Positions 1 to 9,843 of a stretch of 64,000 nt of DNA are shown here, piece by piece. The translations under genes and the position numbers were made by a program. The notes under the pieces were generated by a model. That model saw only the letters and a list, made by a program, of their open reading frames with translations. It was not told the origin of the DNA and did not search any database. Where the stretch lies: contig CM076262.1 of assembly GCA_038380795.1 (NCBI GenBank), positions 73,903,129 through 73,967,128 on the forward strand, written 5' to 3'. The stretch comes from Pyrocephalus nanus. Its lineage: Eukaryota > Chordata > Aves > Passeriformes > Tyrannidae. Every line of letters begins with the position of its first letter. Positions within the stretch are counted from its first letter, which is position 1.

Positions 1-1959
1 GAGGGTGAGAGCCCTCGTCTCCGCACCCGAGGGGGGGAAACGGAGCTCTCCCGACCCCCAGCCCACCCTGTAAGCAGGGCAGGGCTTTACCCCTTGGCAC
101 CTTGGTGCCTGCTGGCGGCCCCTGGCCAGAGTGAGGCCCCTGTAGTCGGGGTGCGTCAGAGCCTCTGCGCCTTGGCCAGCCGCGAAGCCCCTCAGCGCGT
201 CGAGGCCCTTCTGGCCTGTGCGCAGCCCGGGGGCGGGTCTGAGGCTCTCCTCTCCTGCTCGACGGCAGACAGGGCTGGCTCCCCAGACGTTGGTGCACAG
301 AGCTCGCTCCCCCTTCTGGGACGTTCCCCCTTTGTGTCTTTGTGGGTGTGAGTGAGTGAGTGAGTGAGACCCCCTAGAAACTAGAGAGCAGCGTAGCTTA
401 GACTTCCCAGGAGGGAAAGAGGGGCTCTGTGCAGCAACCGGGAGCTGCCCTCTAAAGCCGCGGGCGGAGACACGGCCCGGCCTTGCCCCTGGTTCCCGAG
501 GAGGGAGCGAAGCCCCTTAGTGGTGGCGCGGGCACCGTGACCCGGCTGTAGCCAGGGCCTGGGGTGCGTGCCCGCGCGGCGGGGCTGCCTGTCCTGGCTG
601 GTGCCGGGCCAGCGTGGCACGTCCCCCCCGCCCCCCACCCCGTCCTCGGGGCTGGGGCCCTGTCCCCCCGGCCTTGGGCCGTGAGGCCACCGTTGGGAGT
701 GCCGGGCCTCGGGGGGGGCGGCCCCGTAAGCGGGGCTTTGTGCGTCCCCCCTGCTCGGCGGGCGGTTGGAGGGACCCCCCTGTAATCAGGCGGGTGTCCC
801 GCGGGGTCCCCGGCCTTTCACAGGCGTGGGGCTGGGCGTGTGCCCTCCATGTCCCCGGGGCTCACCTCGAGGCCTTAGGCCATGAGCTCCACTGCCTGGC
901 AGTGGAGTCTCCGTGGCCTTTCTGCGGGGGAAGGCCGAGCTCCGTGGCTCCCTGGGTGTGGACCCGCCCGTAAGCGGGGTCTGGGTCTGGGAGCCTTTGT
1001 GCTCCCTTGACTGGCAGCCTGTGCGGGGCGACCGCCCCGTTAGCGGGGAGCAGGTCGGGTGCCCCCGAAGCGGAGAGAAGGAGCCTCCGTGGGCCCTTGG
1101 GCCCAGGGCCGCCCTGTAAATCGGGGAGTAAGTGCCCTGGAGTCCCGGGCACTTTGCGGTCCAGGCAGCGGCTCGAGCCCCCTGTAAGAAGGGGGCCGGC
1201 AGCCTCCCTGACCGCTGCTTTGCATGCCCAGCTGCCTTTGCCCAGAGGGCCCGGCTCCCAGCAGCGGATGGGACCGCGCGGCGCGTCGCTGTGGTGAGTC
1301 AAAGTGCCGTTTGGAGGGTTTTGGGGGCGGGGTGGCCTGTGGGGGGGGCGGCTGGTGGCTTGGGGATGTGCCTCTGGGGGTGCATGCCGGGGCCCGGTTT
1401 CCCTGGCGGGGAGGAGCTGGGGACTGTGGGGCCCAGCTGCGTCCTCCTGCCTTGGTGGAAGCCGTCGGAGAAGAGAGCAAGAGGCATCGATGGGGTGGGA
1501 CGGCGGCGCCGCCGTGGGAAGCCGGTGAGGGGAGGAAGCTGAACTTGGGGGGTGGTGCGGAGATGTGGGGGTCCCACGGGTGGGCAGGTGGTGGCTTGGA
1601 CAGCTGCCTCTGGGTCCTAGTTTCCTTTCCTTCAGCGGAAGGAGTTGGAGCTTGTCAGTCCCAACTGTGTCCTCCTGCCTCGTCAGGAGCCGTCGGAGAA
1701 GACAGCAGAGGCACCGGCGTGGGCAAGAGGAGCGGCGGCTTGGAGCTGAAGAGGGGGCGCGAGAAGGGCCCTCTGGGCAAAGGGACCTCCCTGGCATCCC
1801 CGGGGCAGGGATACCTAAGAGTCCGGTGGGCACCTTCAGGCTGCCCCGGCCGGCTTAGCGCTGGGCGACCTCCCTGTAATCAGGGCTGGGTCTTTGCTTG
1901 TTGCTTGTCGTCGGCCTTTTGCCGTCGTGCTCCTGAGGCTGCCCGGAGAGAGGCTGAAG
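1..1959. repeat. macrosatellite unit (5'-clipped by window)
   Basis: Near-complete unit missing its first 11 bases because of the window edge. It carries one private base, T at 1747, where all other units have A. This changes CTG to CAG in the GC-rich stretch just before an AGGGGGCGC motif. Confidence 0.95.
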
Positions 1960-1977
1960 CACCCTGTAAGGAGGGTG
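1960..1977. repeat. unit hairpin 1 (6-bp stem)
   Basis: CACCCT-GTAAGG-AGGGTG, a perfect 6-bp stem with a six-base loop. Used here as the arbitrary unit start. Confidence 0.85.
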
Positions 1978-2317
1978 AGAGCCCTCGTCTCCGCACCCGA
2001 GGGGGGGAAACGGAGCTCTCCCGACCCCCAGCCCACCCTGTAAGCAGGGCAGGGCTTTACCCCTTGGCACCTTGGTGCCTGCTGGCGGCCCCTGGCCAGA
2101 GTGAGGCCCCTGTAGTCGGGGTGCGTCAGAGCCTCTGCGCCTTGGCCAGCCGCGAAGCCCCTCAGCGCGTCGAGGCCCTTCTGGCCTGTGCGCAGCCCGG
2201 GGGCGGGTCTGAGGCTCTCCTCTCCTGCTCGACGGCAGACAGGGCTGGCTCCCCAGACGTTGGTGCACAGAGCTCGCTCCCCCTTCTGGGACGTTCCCCC
2301 TTTGTGTCTTTGTGGGT

Positions 2318-2337
2318 GTGAGTGAGTGAGTGAGTGA
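2318..2337. repeat. (GTGA)5 microsatellite inside the unit
   Basis: Five perfect GTGA repeats in this and most units; six at 4288-4311 in the third unit. This is the only length variation seen between copies and a natural marker for telling units apart. Confidence 0.95.
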
Positions 2338-2541
2338 GACCCCCTAGAAACTAGAGAGCAGCGTAGCTTAGACTTCCCAGGAGGGAAAGAGGGGCTCTGT
2401 GCAGCAACCGGGAGCTGCCCTCTAAAGCCGCGGGCGGAGACACGGCCCGGCCTTGCCCCTGGTTCCCGAGGAGGGAGCGAAGCCCCTTAGTGGTGGCGCG
2501 GGCACCGTGACCCGGCTGTAGCCAGGGCCTGGGGTGCGTGC

Positions 2542-2555
2542 CCGCGCGGCGGGGC
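2542..2555 (+). promoter_or_regulatory. CTCF-like GC motif (candidate)
   Basis: CCGCGCGGCGGGGC resembles the known CTCF core CCGCGNGGNGGCAG, differing at two positions near its end. Another weak candidate in the unit is the AGGGGGCGC core at 3722-3730, which lacks the expected upstream CC. Both are present in each full unit. This is by-eye matching to a well-known consensus, without a score. Confidence 0.25.
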
Positions 2556-2690
2556 TGCCTGTCCTGGCTGGTGCCGGGCCAGCGTGGCACGTCCCCCCCG
2601 CCCCCCACCCCGTCCTCGGGGCTGGGGCCCTGTCCCCCCGGCCTTGGGCCGTGAGGCCACCGTTGGGAGTGCCGGGCCTCGGGGGGGGCG

Positions 2691-2706
2691 GCCCCGTAAG
2701 CGGGGC
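2691..2706. repeat. unit hairpin 4 (6-bp stem, TAAG loop)
   Basis: GCCCCG-TAAG-CGGGGC, a perfect 6-bp stem with a four-base loop. It shows the CG-closed version of the family. Confidence 0.85.
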
Positions 2707-3004
2707 TTTGTGCGTCCCCCCTGCTCGGCGGGCGGTTGGAGGGACCCCCCTGTAATCAGGCGGGTGTCCCGCGGGGTCCCCGGCCTTTCACAGGCGTGGG
2801 GCTGGGCGTGTGCCCTCCATGTCCCCGGGGCTCACCTCGAGGCCTTAGGCCATGAGCTCCACTGCCTGGCAGCGGAGTCTCCGTGGCCTTTCTGCGGGGG
2901 AAGGCCGAGCTTCGTGGCTCCCTGGGTGTGGACCCGCCCGTAAGCGGGGTCTGGGTCTGGGAGCCTTTGTGCTCCCTTGACTGGCAGCCTGTGCGGGGCG
3001 ACCG

Positions 3005-3018
3005 CCCCGTTAGCGGGG
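3005..3018. repeat. unit hairpin 7 (TTAG loop)
   Basis: CCCCG-TTAG-CGGGG, a perfect 5-bp stem. The loop differs by one base from the family's TAAG. Confidence 0.8.
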
Positions 3019-3146
3019 AGCAGGTCGGGTGCCCCCGAAGCGGAGAGAAGGAGCCTCCGTGGGCCCTTGGGCCCAGGGCCGCCCTGTAAATCGGGGAGTA
3101 AGTGCCCTGGAGTCCCGGGCACTTTGCGGTCCAGGCAGCGGCTCGA

Positions 3147-3166
3147 GCCCCCTGTAAGAAGGGGGC
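3147..3166. repeat. unit hairpin 9 (7-bp stem)
   Basis: GCCCCCT-GTAAGA-AGGGGGC, a perfect 7-bp stem and the longest of the family. Confidence 0.85.
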
Positions 3167-3285
3167 CGGCAGCCTCCCTGACCGCTGCTTTGCATGCCCA
3201 GCTGCCTTTGCCCAGAGGGCCCGGCTCCCAGCAGCGGATGGGACCGCGCGGCGCGTCGCTGTGGTGAGTCAAAGTGCCGTTTGGA

Positions 3286-3318
3286 GGGTTTTGGGGGCGG
3301 GGTGGCCTGTGGGGGGGG
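3286..3318 (+). other. G-run cluster (possible G-quadruplex) in unit
   Basis: Four G-runs in a row on the + strand (3, 5, 4 and 8 Gs) separated by 4, 1 and 8 bases. It lies about 20 bases after a strong donor-like GTGAGT. The unit starting at 9844 has one G changed to A here (11181). Confidence 0.55.
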
Positions 3319-3323
3319 CGGCT

Positions 3324-3477
3324 GGTGGCTTGGGGATGTGCCTCTGGGGGTGCATGCCGGGGCCCGGTTTCCCTGGCGGGGAGGAGCTGGGGACTGTGGG
3401 GCCCAGCTGCGTCCTCCTGCCTTGGTGGAAGCCGTCGGAGAAGAGAGCAAGAGGCATCGATGGGGTGGGACGGCGGC
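3324..3477. repeat. in-unit duplication, copy A
   Basis: About 154 bp that aligns with copy B at 3559-3709. Shared landmarks in the same order are GGTGGCTTGG, TGCCTCTGGG, GTTTCC, GTCCTCCTGCCT and GCCGTCGGAGAAGA. The two are clearly diverged, much more than units differ from each other, so this duplication predates the array expansion. The same pair occurs in every full unit. Confidence 0.75.
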
Positions 3478-3558
3478 GCCGCCGTGGGAAGCCGGTGAGG
3501 GGAGGAAGCTGAACTTGGGGGGTGGTGCGGAGATGTGGGGGTCCCACGGGTGGGCAGG

Positions 3559-3709
3559 TGGTGGCTTGGACAGCTGCCTCTGGGTCCTAGTTTCCTTTCC
3601 TTCAGCGGAAGGAGTTGGAGCTTGTCAGTCCCAACTGTGTCCTCCTGCCTCGTCAGGAGCCGTCGGAGAAGACAGCAGAGGCACCGGCGTGGGCAAGAGG
3701 AGCGGCGGC
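3559..3709. repeat. in-unit duplication, copy B
   Basis: About 151 bp, partner of copy A 235 bp upstream. Where copy A has GTTTCCCTGGCGGGGAG, this copy has TTTCCTTTCCTTCAG, a good splice-acceptor-like pyrimidine tract ending in AG at 3604-3605. A second acceptor-like CTCGTCAG ends at 3656. Whether these are used is unknown. Confidence 0.75.
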
Positions 3710-3841
3710 TTGGAGCAGAAGAGGGGGCGCGAGAAGGGCCCTCTGGGCAAAGGGACCTCCCTGGCATCCCCGGGGCAGGGATACCTAAGAGTCCGGTGGG
3801 CACCTTCAGGCTGCCCCGGCCGGCTTAGCGCTGGGCGACCT

Positions 3842-3855
3842 CCCTGTAATCAGGG
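3842..3855. repeat. unit hairpin 10 (TAAT loop)
   Basis: CCCTG-TAAT-CAGGG, a perfect 5-bp stem, 88 bp before the first hairpin of the next unit. The family's spacing therefore continues across the unit boundary. Confidence 0.8.
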
Positions 3856-3929
3856 CTGGGTCTTTGCTTGTTGCTTGTCGTCGGCCTTTTGCCGTCGTGC
3901 TCCTGAGGCTGCTCGGAGAGAGGCTGAAG

Positions 3930-5903
3930 CACCCTGTAAGGAGGGTGAGAGCCCTCGTCTCCGCACCCGAGGGGGGGAAACGGAGCTCTCCCGACCCCCA
4001 GCCCACCCTGTAAGCAGGGCAGGGCTTTACCCCTTGGCACCTTGGTGCCTGCTGGCGGCCCCTGGCCAGAGTGAGGCCCCTGTAGTCGGGGTGCGTCAGA
4101 GCCTCTGCGCCTTGGCCAGCCGCGAAGCCCCTCAGCGCGTCGAGGCCCTTCTGGCCTGTGCGCAGCCCGGGGGCGGGTCTGAGGCTCTCCTCTCCTGCTC
4201 GACGGCAGACAGGGCTGGCTCCCCAGACGTTGGTGCACAGAGCTCGCTCCCCCTTCTGGGACGTTCCCCCTTTGTGTCTTTGTGGGTGTGAGTGAGTGAG
4301 TGAGTGAGTGAGACCCCCTAGAAACTAGAGAGCAGCGTAGCTTAGACTTCCCAGGAGGGAAAGAGGGGCTCTGTGCAGCAACCGGGAGCTGCCCTCTAAA
4401 GCCGCGGGCGGAGACACGGCCCGGCCTTGCCCCTGGTTCCCGAGGAGGGAGCGAAGCCCCTTAGTGGTGGCGCGGGCACCGTGACCCGGCTGTAGCCAGG
4501 GCCTGGGGTGCGTGCCCGCGCGGCGGGGCTGCCTGTCCTGGCTGGTGCCGGGCCAGCGTGGCACGTCCCCCCCGCCCCCCACCCCGTCCTCGGGGCTGGG
4601 GCCCTGTCCCCCCGGCCTTGGGCCGTGAGGCCACCGTTGGGAGTGCCGGGCCTCGGGGGGGGCGGCCCCGTAAGCGGGGCTTTGTGCGTCCCCCCTGCTC
4701 GGCGGGCGGTTGGAGGGACCCCCCTGTAATCAGGCGGGTGTCCCGCGGGGTCCCCGGCCTTTCACAGGCGTGGGGCTGGGCGTGTGCCCTCCATGTCCCC
4801 GGGGCTCACCTCGAGGCCTTAGGCCATGAGCTCCACTGCCTGGCAGTGGAGTCTCCGTGGCCTTTCTGCGGGGGAAGGCCGAGCTCCGTGGCTCCCTGGG
4901 TGTGGACCCGCCCGTAAGCGGGGTCTGGGTCTGGGAGCCTTTGTGCTCCCTTGACTGGCAGCCTGTGCGGGGCGACCGCCCCGTTAGCGGGGAGCAGGTC
5001 GGGTGCCCCCGAAGCGGAGAGAAGGAGCCTCCGTGGGCCCTTGGGCCCAGGGCCGCCCTGTAAATCGGGGAGTAAGTGCCCTGGAGTCCCGGGCACTTTG
5101 CGGTCCAGGCAGCGGCTCGAGCCCCCTGTAAGAAGGGGGCCGGCAGCCTCCCTGACCGCTGCTTTGCATGCCCAGCTGCCTTTGCCCAGAGGGCCCGGCT
5201 CCCAGCAGCGGATGGGACCGCGCGGCGCGTCGCTGTGGTGAGTCAAAGTGCCGTTTGGAGGGTTTTGGGGGCGGGGTGGCCTGTGGGGGGGGCGGCTGGT
5301 GGCTTGGGGATGTGCCTCTGGGGGTGCATGCCGGGGCCCGGTTTCCCTGGCGGGGAGGAGCTGGGGACTGTGGGGCCCAGCTGCGTCCTCCTGCCTTGGT
5401 GGAAGCCGTCGGAGAAGAGAGCAAGAGGCATCGATGGGGTGGGACGGCGGCGCCGCCGTGGGAAGCCGGTGAGGGGAGGAAGCTGAACTTGGGGGGTGGT
5501 GCGGAGATGTGGGGGTCCCACGGGTGGGCAGGTGGTGGCTTGGACAGCTGCCTCTGGGTCCTAGTTTCCTTTCCTTCAGCGGAAGGAGTTGGAGCTTGTC
5601 AGTCCCAACTGTGTCCTCCTGCCTCGTCAGGAGCCGTCGGAGAAGACAGCAGAGGCACCGGCGTGGGCAAGAGGAGCGGCGGCTTGGAGCAGAAGAGGGG
5701 GCGCGAGAAGGGCCCTCTGGGCAAAGGGACCTCCCTGGCATCCCCGGGGCAGGGATACCTAAGAGTCCGGTGGGCACCTTCAGGCTGCCCCGGCCGGCTT
5801 AGCGCTGGGCGACCTCCCTGTAATCAGGGCTGGGTCTTTGCTTGTTGCTTGTCGTCGGCCTTTTGCCGTCGTGCTCCTGAGGCTGCCCGGAGAGAGGCTG
5901 AAG
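3930..5903. repeat. macrosatellite unit 3 (1974 bp, expanded GTGA tract)
   Basis: Complete unit. It is 4 bp longer than all others because the GTGA tract at 4288-4311 has six repeats instead of five. No other difference was noted. Confidence 0.95.
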
Positions 5904-7873
5904 CACCCTGTAAGGAGGGTGAGAGCCCTCGTCTCCGCACCCGAGGGGGGGAAACGGAGCTCTCCCGACCCCCAGCCCACCCTGTAAGCAGGGCAGGGCT
6001 TTACCCCTTGGCACCTTGGTGCCTGCTGGCGGCCCCTGGCCAGAGTGAGGCCCCTGTAGTCGGGGTGCGTCAGAGCCTCTGCGCCTTGGCCAGCCGCGAA
6101 GCCCCTCAGCGCGTCGAGGCCCTTCTGGCCTGTGCGCAGCCCGGGGGCGGGTCTGAGGCTCTCCTCTCCTGCTCGACGGCAGACAGGGCTGGCTCCCCAG
6201 ACGTTGGTGCACAGAGCTCGCTCCCCCTTCTGGGACGTTCCCCCTTTGTGTCTTTGTGGGTGTGAGTGAGTGAGTGAGTGAGACCCCCTAGAAACTAGAG
6301 AGCAGCGTAGCTTAGACTTCCCAGGAGGGAAAGAGGGGCTCTGTGCAGCAACCGGGAGCTGCCCTCTAAAGCCGCGGGCGGAGACACGGCCCGGCCTTGC
6401 CCCTGGTTCCCGAGGAGGGAGCGAAGCCCCTTAGTGGTGGCGCGGGCACCGTGACCCGGCTGTAGCCAGGGCCTGGGGTGCGTGCCCGCGCGGCGGGGCT
6501 GCCTGTCCTGGCTGGTGCCGGGCCAGCGTGGCACGTCCCCCCCGCCCCCCACCCCGTCCTCGGGGCTGGGGCCCTGTCCCCCCGGCCTTGGGCCGTGAGG
6601 CCACCGTTGGGAGTGCCGGGCCTCGGGGGGGGCGGCCCCGTAAGCGGGGCTTTGTGCGTCCCCCCTGCTCGGCGGGCGGTTGGAGGGACCCCCCTGTAAT
6701 CAGGCGGGTGTCCCGCGGGGTCCCCGGCCTTTCACAGGCGTGGGGCTGGGCGTGTGCCCTCCATGTCCCCGGGGCTCACCTCGAGGCCTTAGGCCATGAG
6801 CTCCACTGCCTGGCAGTGGAGTCTCCGTGGCCTTTCTGCGGGGGAAGGCCGAGCTCCGTGGCTCCCTGGGTGTGGACCCGCCCGTAAGCGGGGTCTGGGT
6901 CTGGGAGCCTTTGTGCTCCCTTGACTGGCAGCCTGTGCGGGGCGACCGCCCCGTTAGCGGGGAGCAGGTCGGGTGCCCCCGAAGCGGAGAGAAGGAGCCT
7001 CCGTGGGCCCTTGGGCCCAGGGCCGCCCTGTAAATCGGGGAGTAAGTGCCCTGGAGTCCCGGGCACTTTGCGGTCCAGGCAGCGGCTCGAGCCCCCTGTA
7101 AGAAGGGGGCCGGCAGCCTCCCTGACCGCTGCTTTGCATGCCCAGCTGCCTTTGCCCAGAGGGCCCGGCTCCCAGCAGCGGATGGGACCGCGCGGCGCGT
7201 CGCTGTGGTGAGTCAAAGTGCCGTTTGGAGGGTTTTGGGGGCGGGGTGGCCTGTGGGGGGGGCGGCTGGTGGCTTGGGGATGTGCCTCTGGGGGTGCATG
7301 CCGGGGCCCGGTTTCCCTGGCGGGGAGGAGCTGGGGACTGTGGGGCCCAGCTGCGTCCTCCTGCCTTGGTGGAAGCCGTCGGAGAAGAGAGCAAGAGGCA
7401 TCGATGGGGTGGGACGGCGGCGCCGCCGTGGGAAGCCGGTGAGGGGAGGAAGCTGAACTTGGGGGGTGGTGCGGAGATGTGGGGGTCCCACGGGTGGGCA
7501 GGTGGTGGCTTGGACAGCTGCCTCTGGGTCCTAGTTTCCTTTCCTTCAGCGGAAGGAGTTGGAGCTTGTCAGTCCCAACTGTGTCCTCCTGCCTCGTCAG
7601 GAGCCGTCGGAGAAGACAGCAGAGGCACCGGCGTGGGCAAGAGGAGCGGCGGCTTGGAGCAGAAGAGGGGGCGCGAGAAGGGCCCTCTGGGCAAAGGGAC
7701 CTCCCTGGCATCCCCGGGGCAGGGATACCTAAGAGTCCGGTGGGCACCTTCAGGCTGCCCCGGCCGGCTTAGCGCTGGGCGACCTCCCTGTAATCAGGGC
7801 TGGGTCTTTGCTTGTTGCTTGTCGTCGGCCTTTTGCCGTCGTGCTCCTGAGGCTGCCCGGAGAGAGGCTGAAG
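5904..7873. repeat. macrosatellite unit 4
   Basis: Complete 1970-bp unit matching the majority sequence with no private variant seen. Confidence 0.95.
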
Positions 7874-9843
7874 CACCCTGTAAGGAGGGTGAGAGCCCTC
7901 GTCTCCGCACCCGAGGGGGGGAAACGGAGCTCTCCCGACCCCCAGCCCACCCTGTAAGCAGGGCAGGGCTTTACCCCTTGGCACCTTGGTGCCTGCTGGC
8001 GGCCCCTGGCCAGAGTGAGGCCCCTGTAGTCGGGGTGCGTCAGAGCCTCTGCGCCTTGGCCAGCCGCGAAGCCCCTCAGCGCGTCGAGGCCCTTCTGGCC
8101 TGTGCGCAGCCCGGGGGCGGGTCTGAGGCTCTCCTCTCCTGCTCGACGGCAGACAGGGCTGGCTCCCCAGACGTTGGTGCACAGAGCTCGCTCCCCCTTC
8201 TGGGACGTTCCCCCTTTGTGTCTTTGTGGGTGTGAGTGAGTGAGTGAGTGAGACCCCCTAGAAACTAGAGAGCAGCGTAGCTTAGACTTCCCAGGAGGGA
8301 AAGAGGGGCTCTGTGCAGCAACCGGGAGCTGCCCTCTAAAGCCGCGGGCGGAGACACGGCCCGGCCTTGCCCCTGGTTCCCGAGGAGGGAGCGAAGCCCC
8401 TTAGTGGTGGCGCGGGCACCGTGACCCGGCTGTAGCCAGGGCCTGGGGTGCGTGCCCGCGCGGCGGGGCTGCCTGTCCTGGCTGGTGCCGGGCCAGCGTG
8501 GCACGTCCCCCCCGCCCCCCACCCCGTCCTCGGGGCTGGGGCCCTGTCCCCCCGGCCTTGGGCCGTGAGGCCACCGTTGGGAGTGCCGGGCCTCGGGGGG
8601 GGCGGCCCCGTAAGCGGGGCTTTGTGCGTCCCCCCTGCTCGGCGGGCGGTTGGAGGGACCCCCCTGTAATCAGGCGGGTGTCCCGCGGGGTCCCCGGCCT
8701 TTCACAGGCGTGGGGCTGGGCGTGTGCCCTCCATGTCCCCGGGGCTCACCTCGAGGCCTTAGGCCATGAGCTCCACTGCCTGGCAGTGGAGTCTCCGTGG
8801 CCTTTCTGCGGGGGAAGGCCGAGCTCCGTGGCTCCCTGGGTGTGGACCCGCCCGTAAGCGGGGTCTGGGTCTGGGAGCCTTTGTGCTCCCTTGACTGGCA
8901 GCCTGTGCGGGGCGACCGCCCCGTTAGCGGGGAGCAGGTCGGGTGCCCCCGAAGCGGAGAGAAGGAGCCTCCGTGGGCCCTTGGGCCCAGGGCCGCCCTG
9001 TAAATCGGGGAGTAAGTGCCCTGGAGTCCCGGGCACTTTGCGGTCCAGGCAGCGGCTCGAGCCCCCTGTAAGAAGGGGGCCGGCAGCCTCCCTGACCGCT
9101 GCTTTGCATGCCCAGCTGCCTTTGCCCAGAGGGCCCGGCTCCCAGCAGCGGATGGGACCGCGCGGCGCGTCGCTGTGGTGAGTCAAAGTGCCGTTTGGAG
9201 GGTTTTGGGGGCGGGGTGGCCTGTGGGGGGGGCGGCTGGTGGCTTGGGGATGTGCCTCTGGGGGTGCATGCCGGGGCCCGGTTTCCCTGGCGGGGAGGAG
9301 CTGGGGACTGTGGGGCCCAGCTGCGTCCTCCTGCCTTGGTGGAAGCCGTCGGAGAAGAGAGCAAGAGGCATCGATGGGGTGGGACGGCGGCGCCGCCGTG
9401 GGAAGCCGGTGAGGGGAGGAAGCTGAACTTGGGGGGTGGTGCGGAGATGTGGGGGTCCCACGGGTGGGCAGGTGGTGGCTTGGACAGCTGCCTCTGGGTC
9501 CTAGTTTCCTTTCCTTCAGCGGAAGGAGTTGGAGCTTGTCAGTCCCAACTGTGTCCTCCTGCCTCGTCAGGAGCCGTCGGAGAAGACAGCAGAGGCACCG
9601 GCGTGGGCAAGAGGAGCGGCGGCTTGGAGCAGAAGAGGGGGCGCGAGAAGGGCCCTCTGGGCAAAGGGACCTCCCTGGCATCCCCGGGGCAGGGATACCT
9701 AAGAGTCCGGTGGGCACCTTCAGGCTGCCCCGGCCGGCTTAGCGCTGGGCGACCTCCCTGTAATCAGGGCTGGGTCTTTGCTTGTTGCTTGTCGTCGGCC
9801 TTTTGCCGTCGTGCTCCTGAGGCTGCCCGGAGAGAGGCTGAAG
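7874..9843. repeat. macrosatellite unit 5
   Basis: Complete 1970-bp unit, majority sequence, no private variant seen. Confidence 0.95.

Larger units (their letters stand above)
1960..3855. repeat. family of ~10 C-run/G-run hairpins within each unit
   Basis: Short inverted repeats recur inside each unit. In the reference copy they lie at 1960-1977, 2036-2049, 2106-2122 (weak), 2691-2706, 2749-2760, 2937-2948, 3005-3018, 3082-3096 (weak), 3147-3166 and 3842-3855. The shared pattern is a C-run, then TG or CG, a four-base loop TAAG/TAAT/TTAG, then CA or CG and a G-run. Stem bases next to the loop change in pairs (CCCTG-TAAG-CAGGG versus CCCCG-TAAG-CGGGG), so pairing is kept while sequence varies. 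Most neighbours are 58-88 bp apart, which suggests they are the conserved core of older subrepeats. GGC-TGTA-GCC at 2514-2523 may be a further shortened member. What they bind or do is unknown. Confidence 0.85.
1960..3929. repeat. macrosatellite unit 2 (reference unit for sub-features)
   Basis: Complete 1970-bp unit and the most divergent copy seen. It has private bases at 2873 (C for T), 2912 (T for C) and 3913 (T for C). Sub-features described in other entries use this copy's coordinates; add multiples of 1970 (plus 4 beyond the next unit's GTGA tract) to find them in later copies. Confidence 0.95.
3194..4291 (+). other. long ORF in unit (365 codons), probably not a gene
   Basis: One frame stays open from an ATG for 365 codons and crosses the unit boundary; the same ORF recurs in every unit. 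The opposite strand carries a 323-codon ORF (2832-3803) over much of the same DNA. GC-rich DNA rarely has stop codons, and the translations are low-complexity (Gly/Arg/Ala or Pro/Ser/Arg-rich) with no domain I recognise. Because units are near identical, recurrence does not itself show selection. The unit length is not a multiple of three, so no frame runs through the array. Confidence 0.15.

Noticed and set aside
862..1833. Minus-strand 323-codon ORF as a gene in every unit
   Set aside because: It overlaps long frames on the other strand, is low-complexity, has no known domain, and stop-poor GC-rich DNA explains its length.
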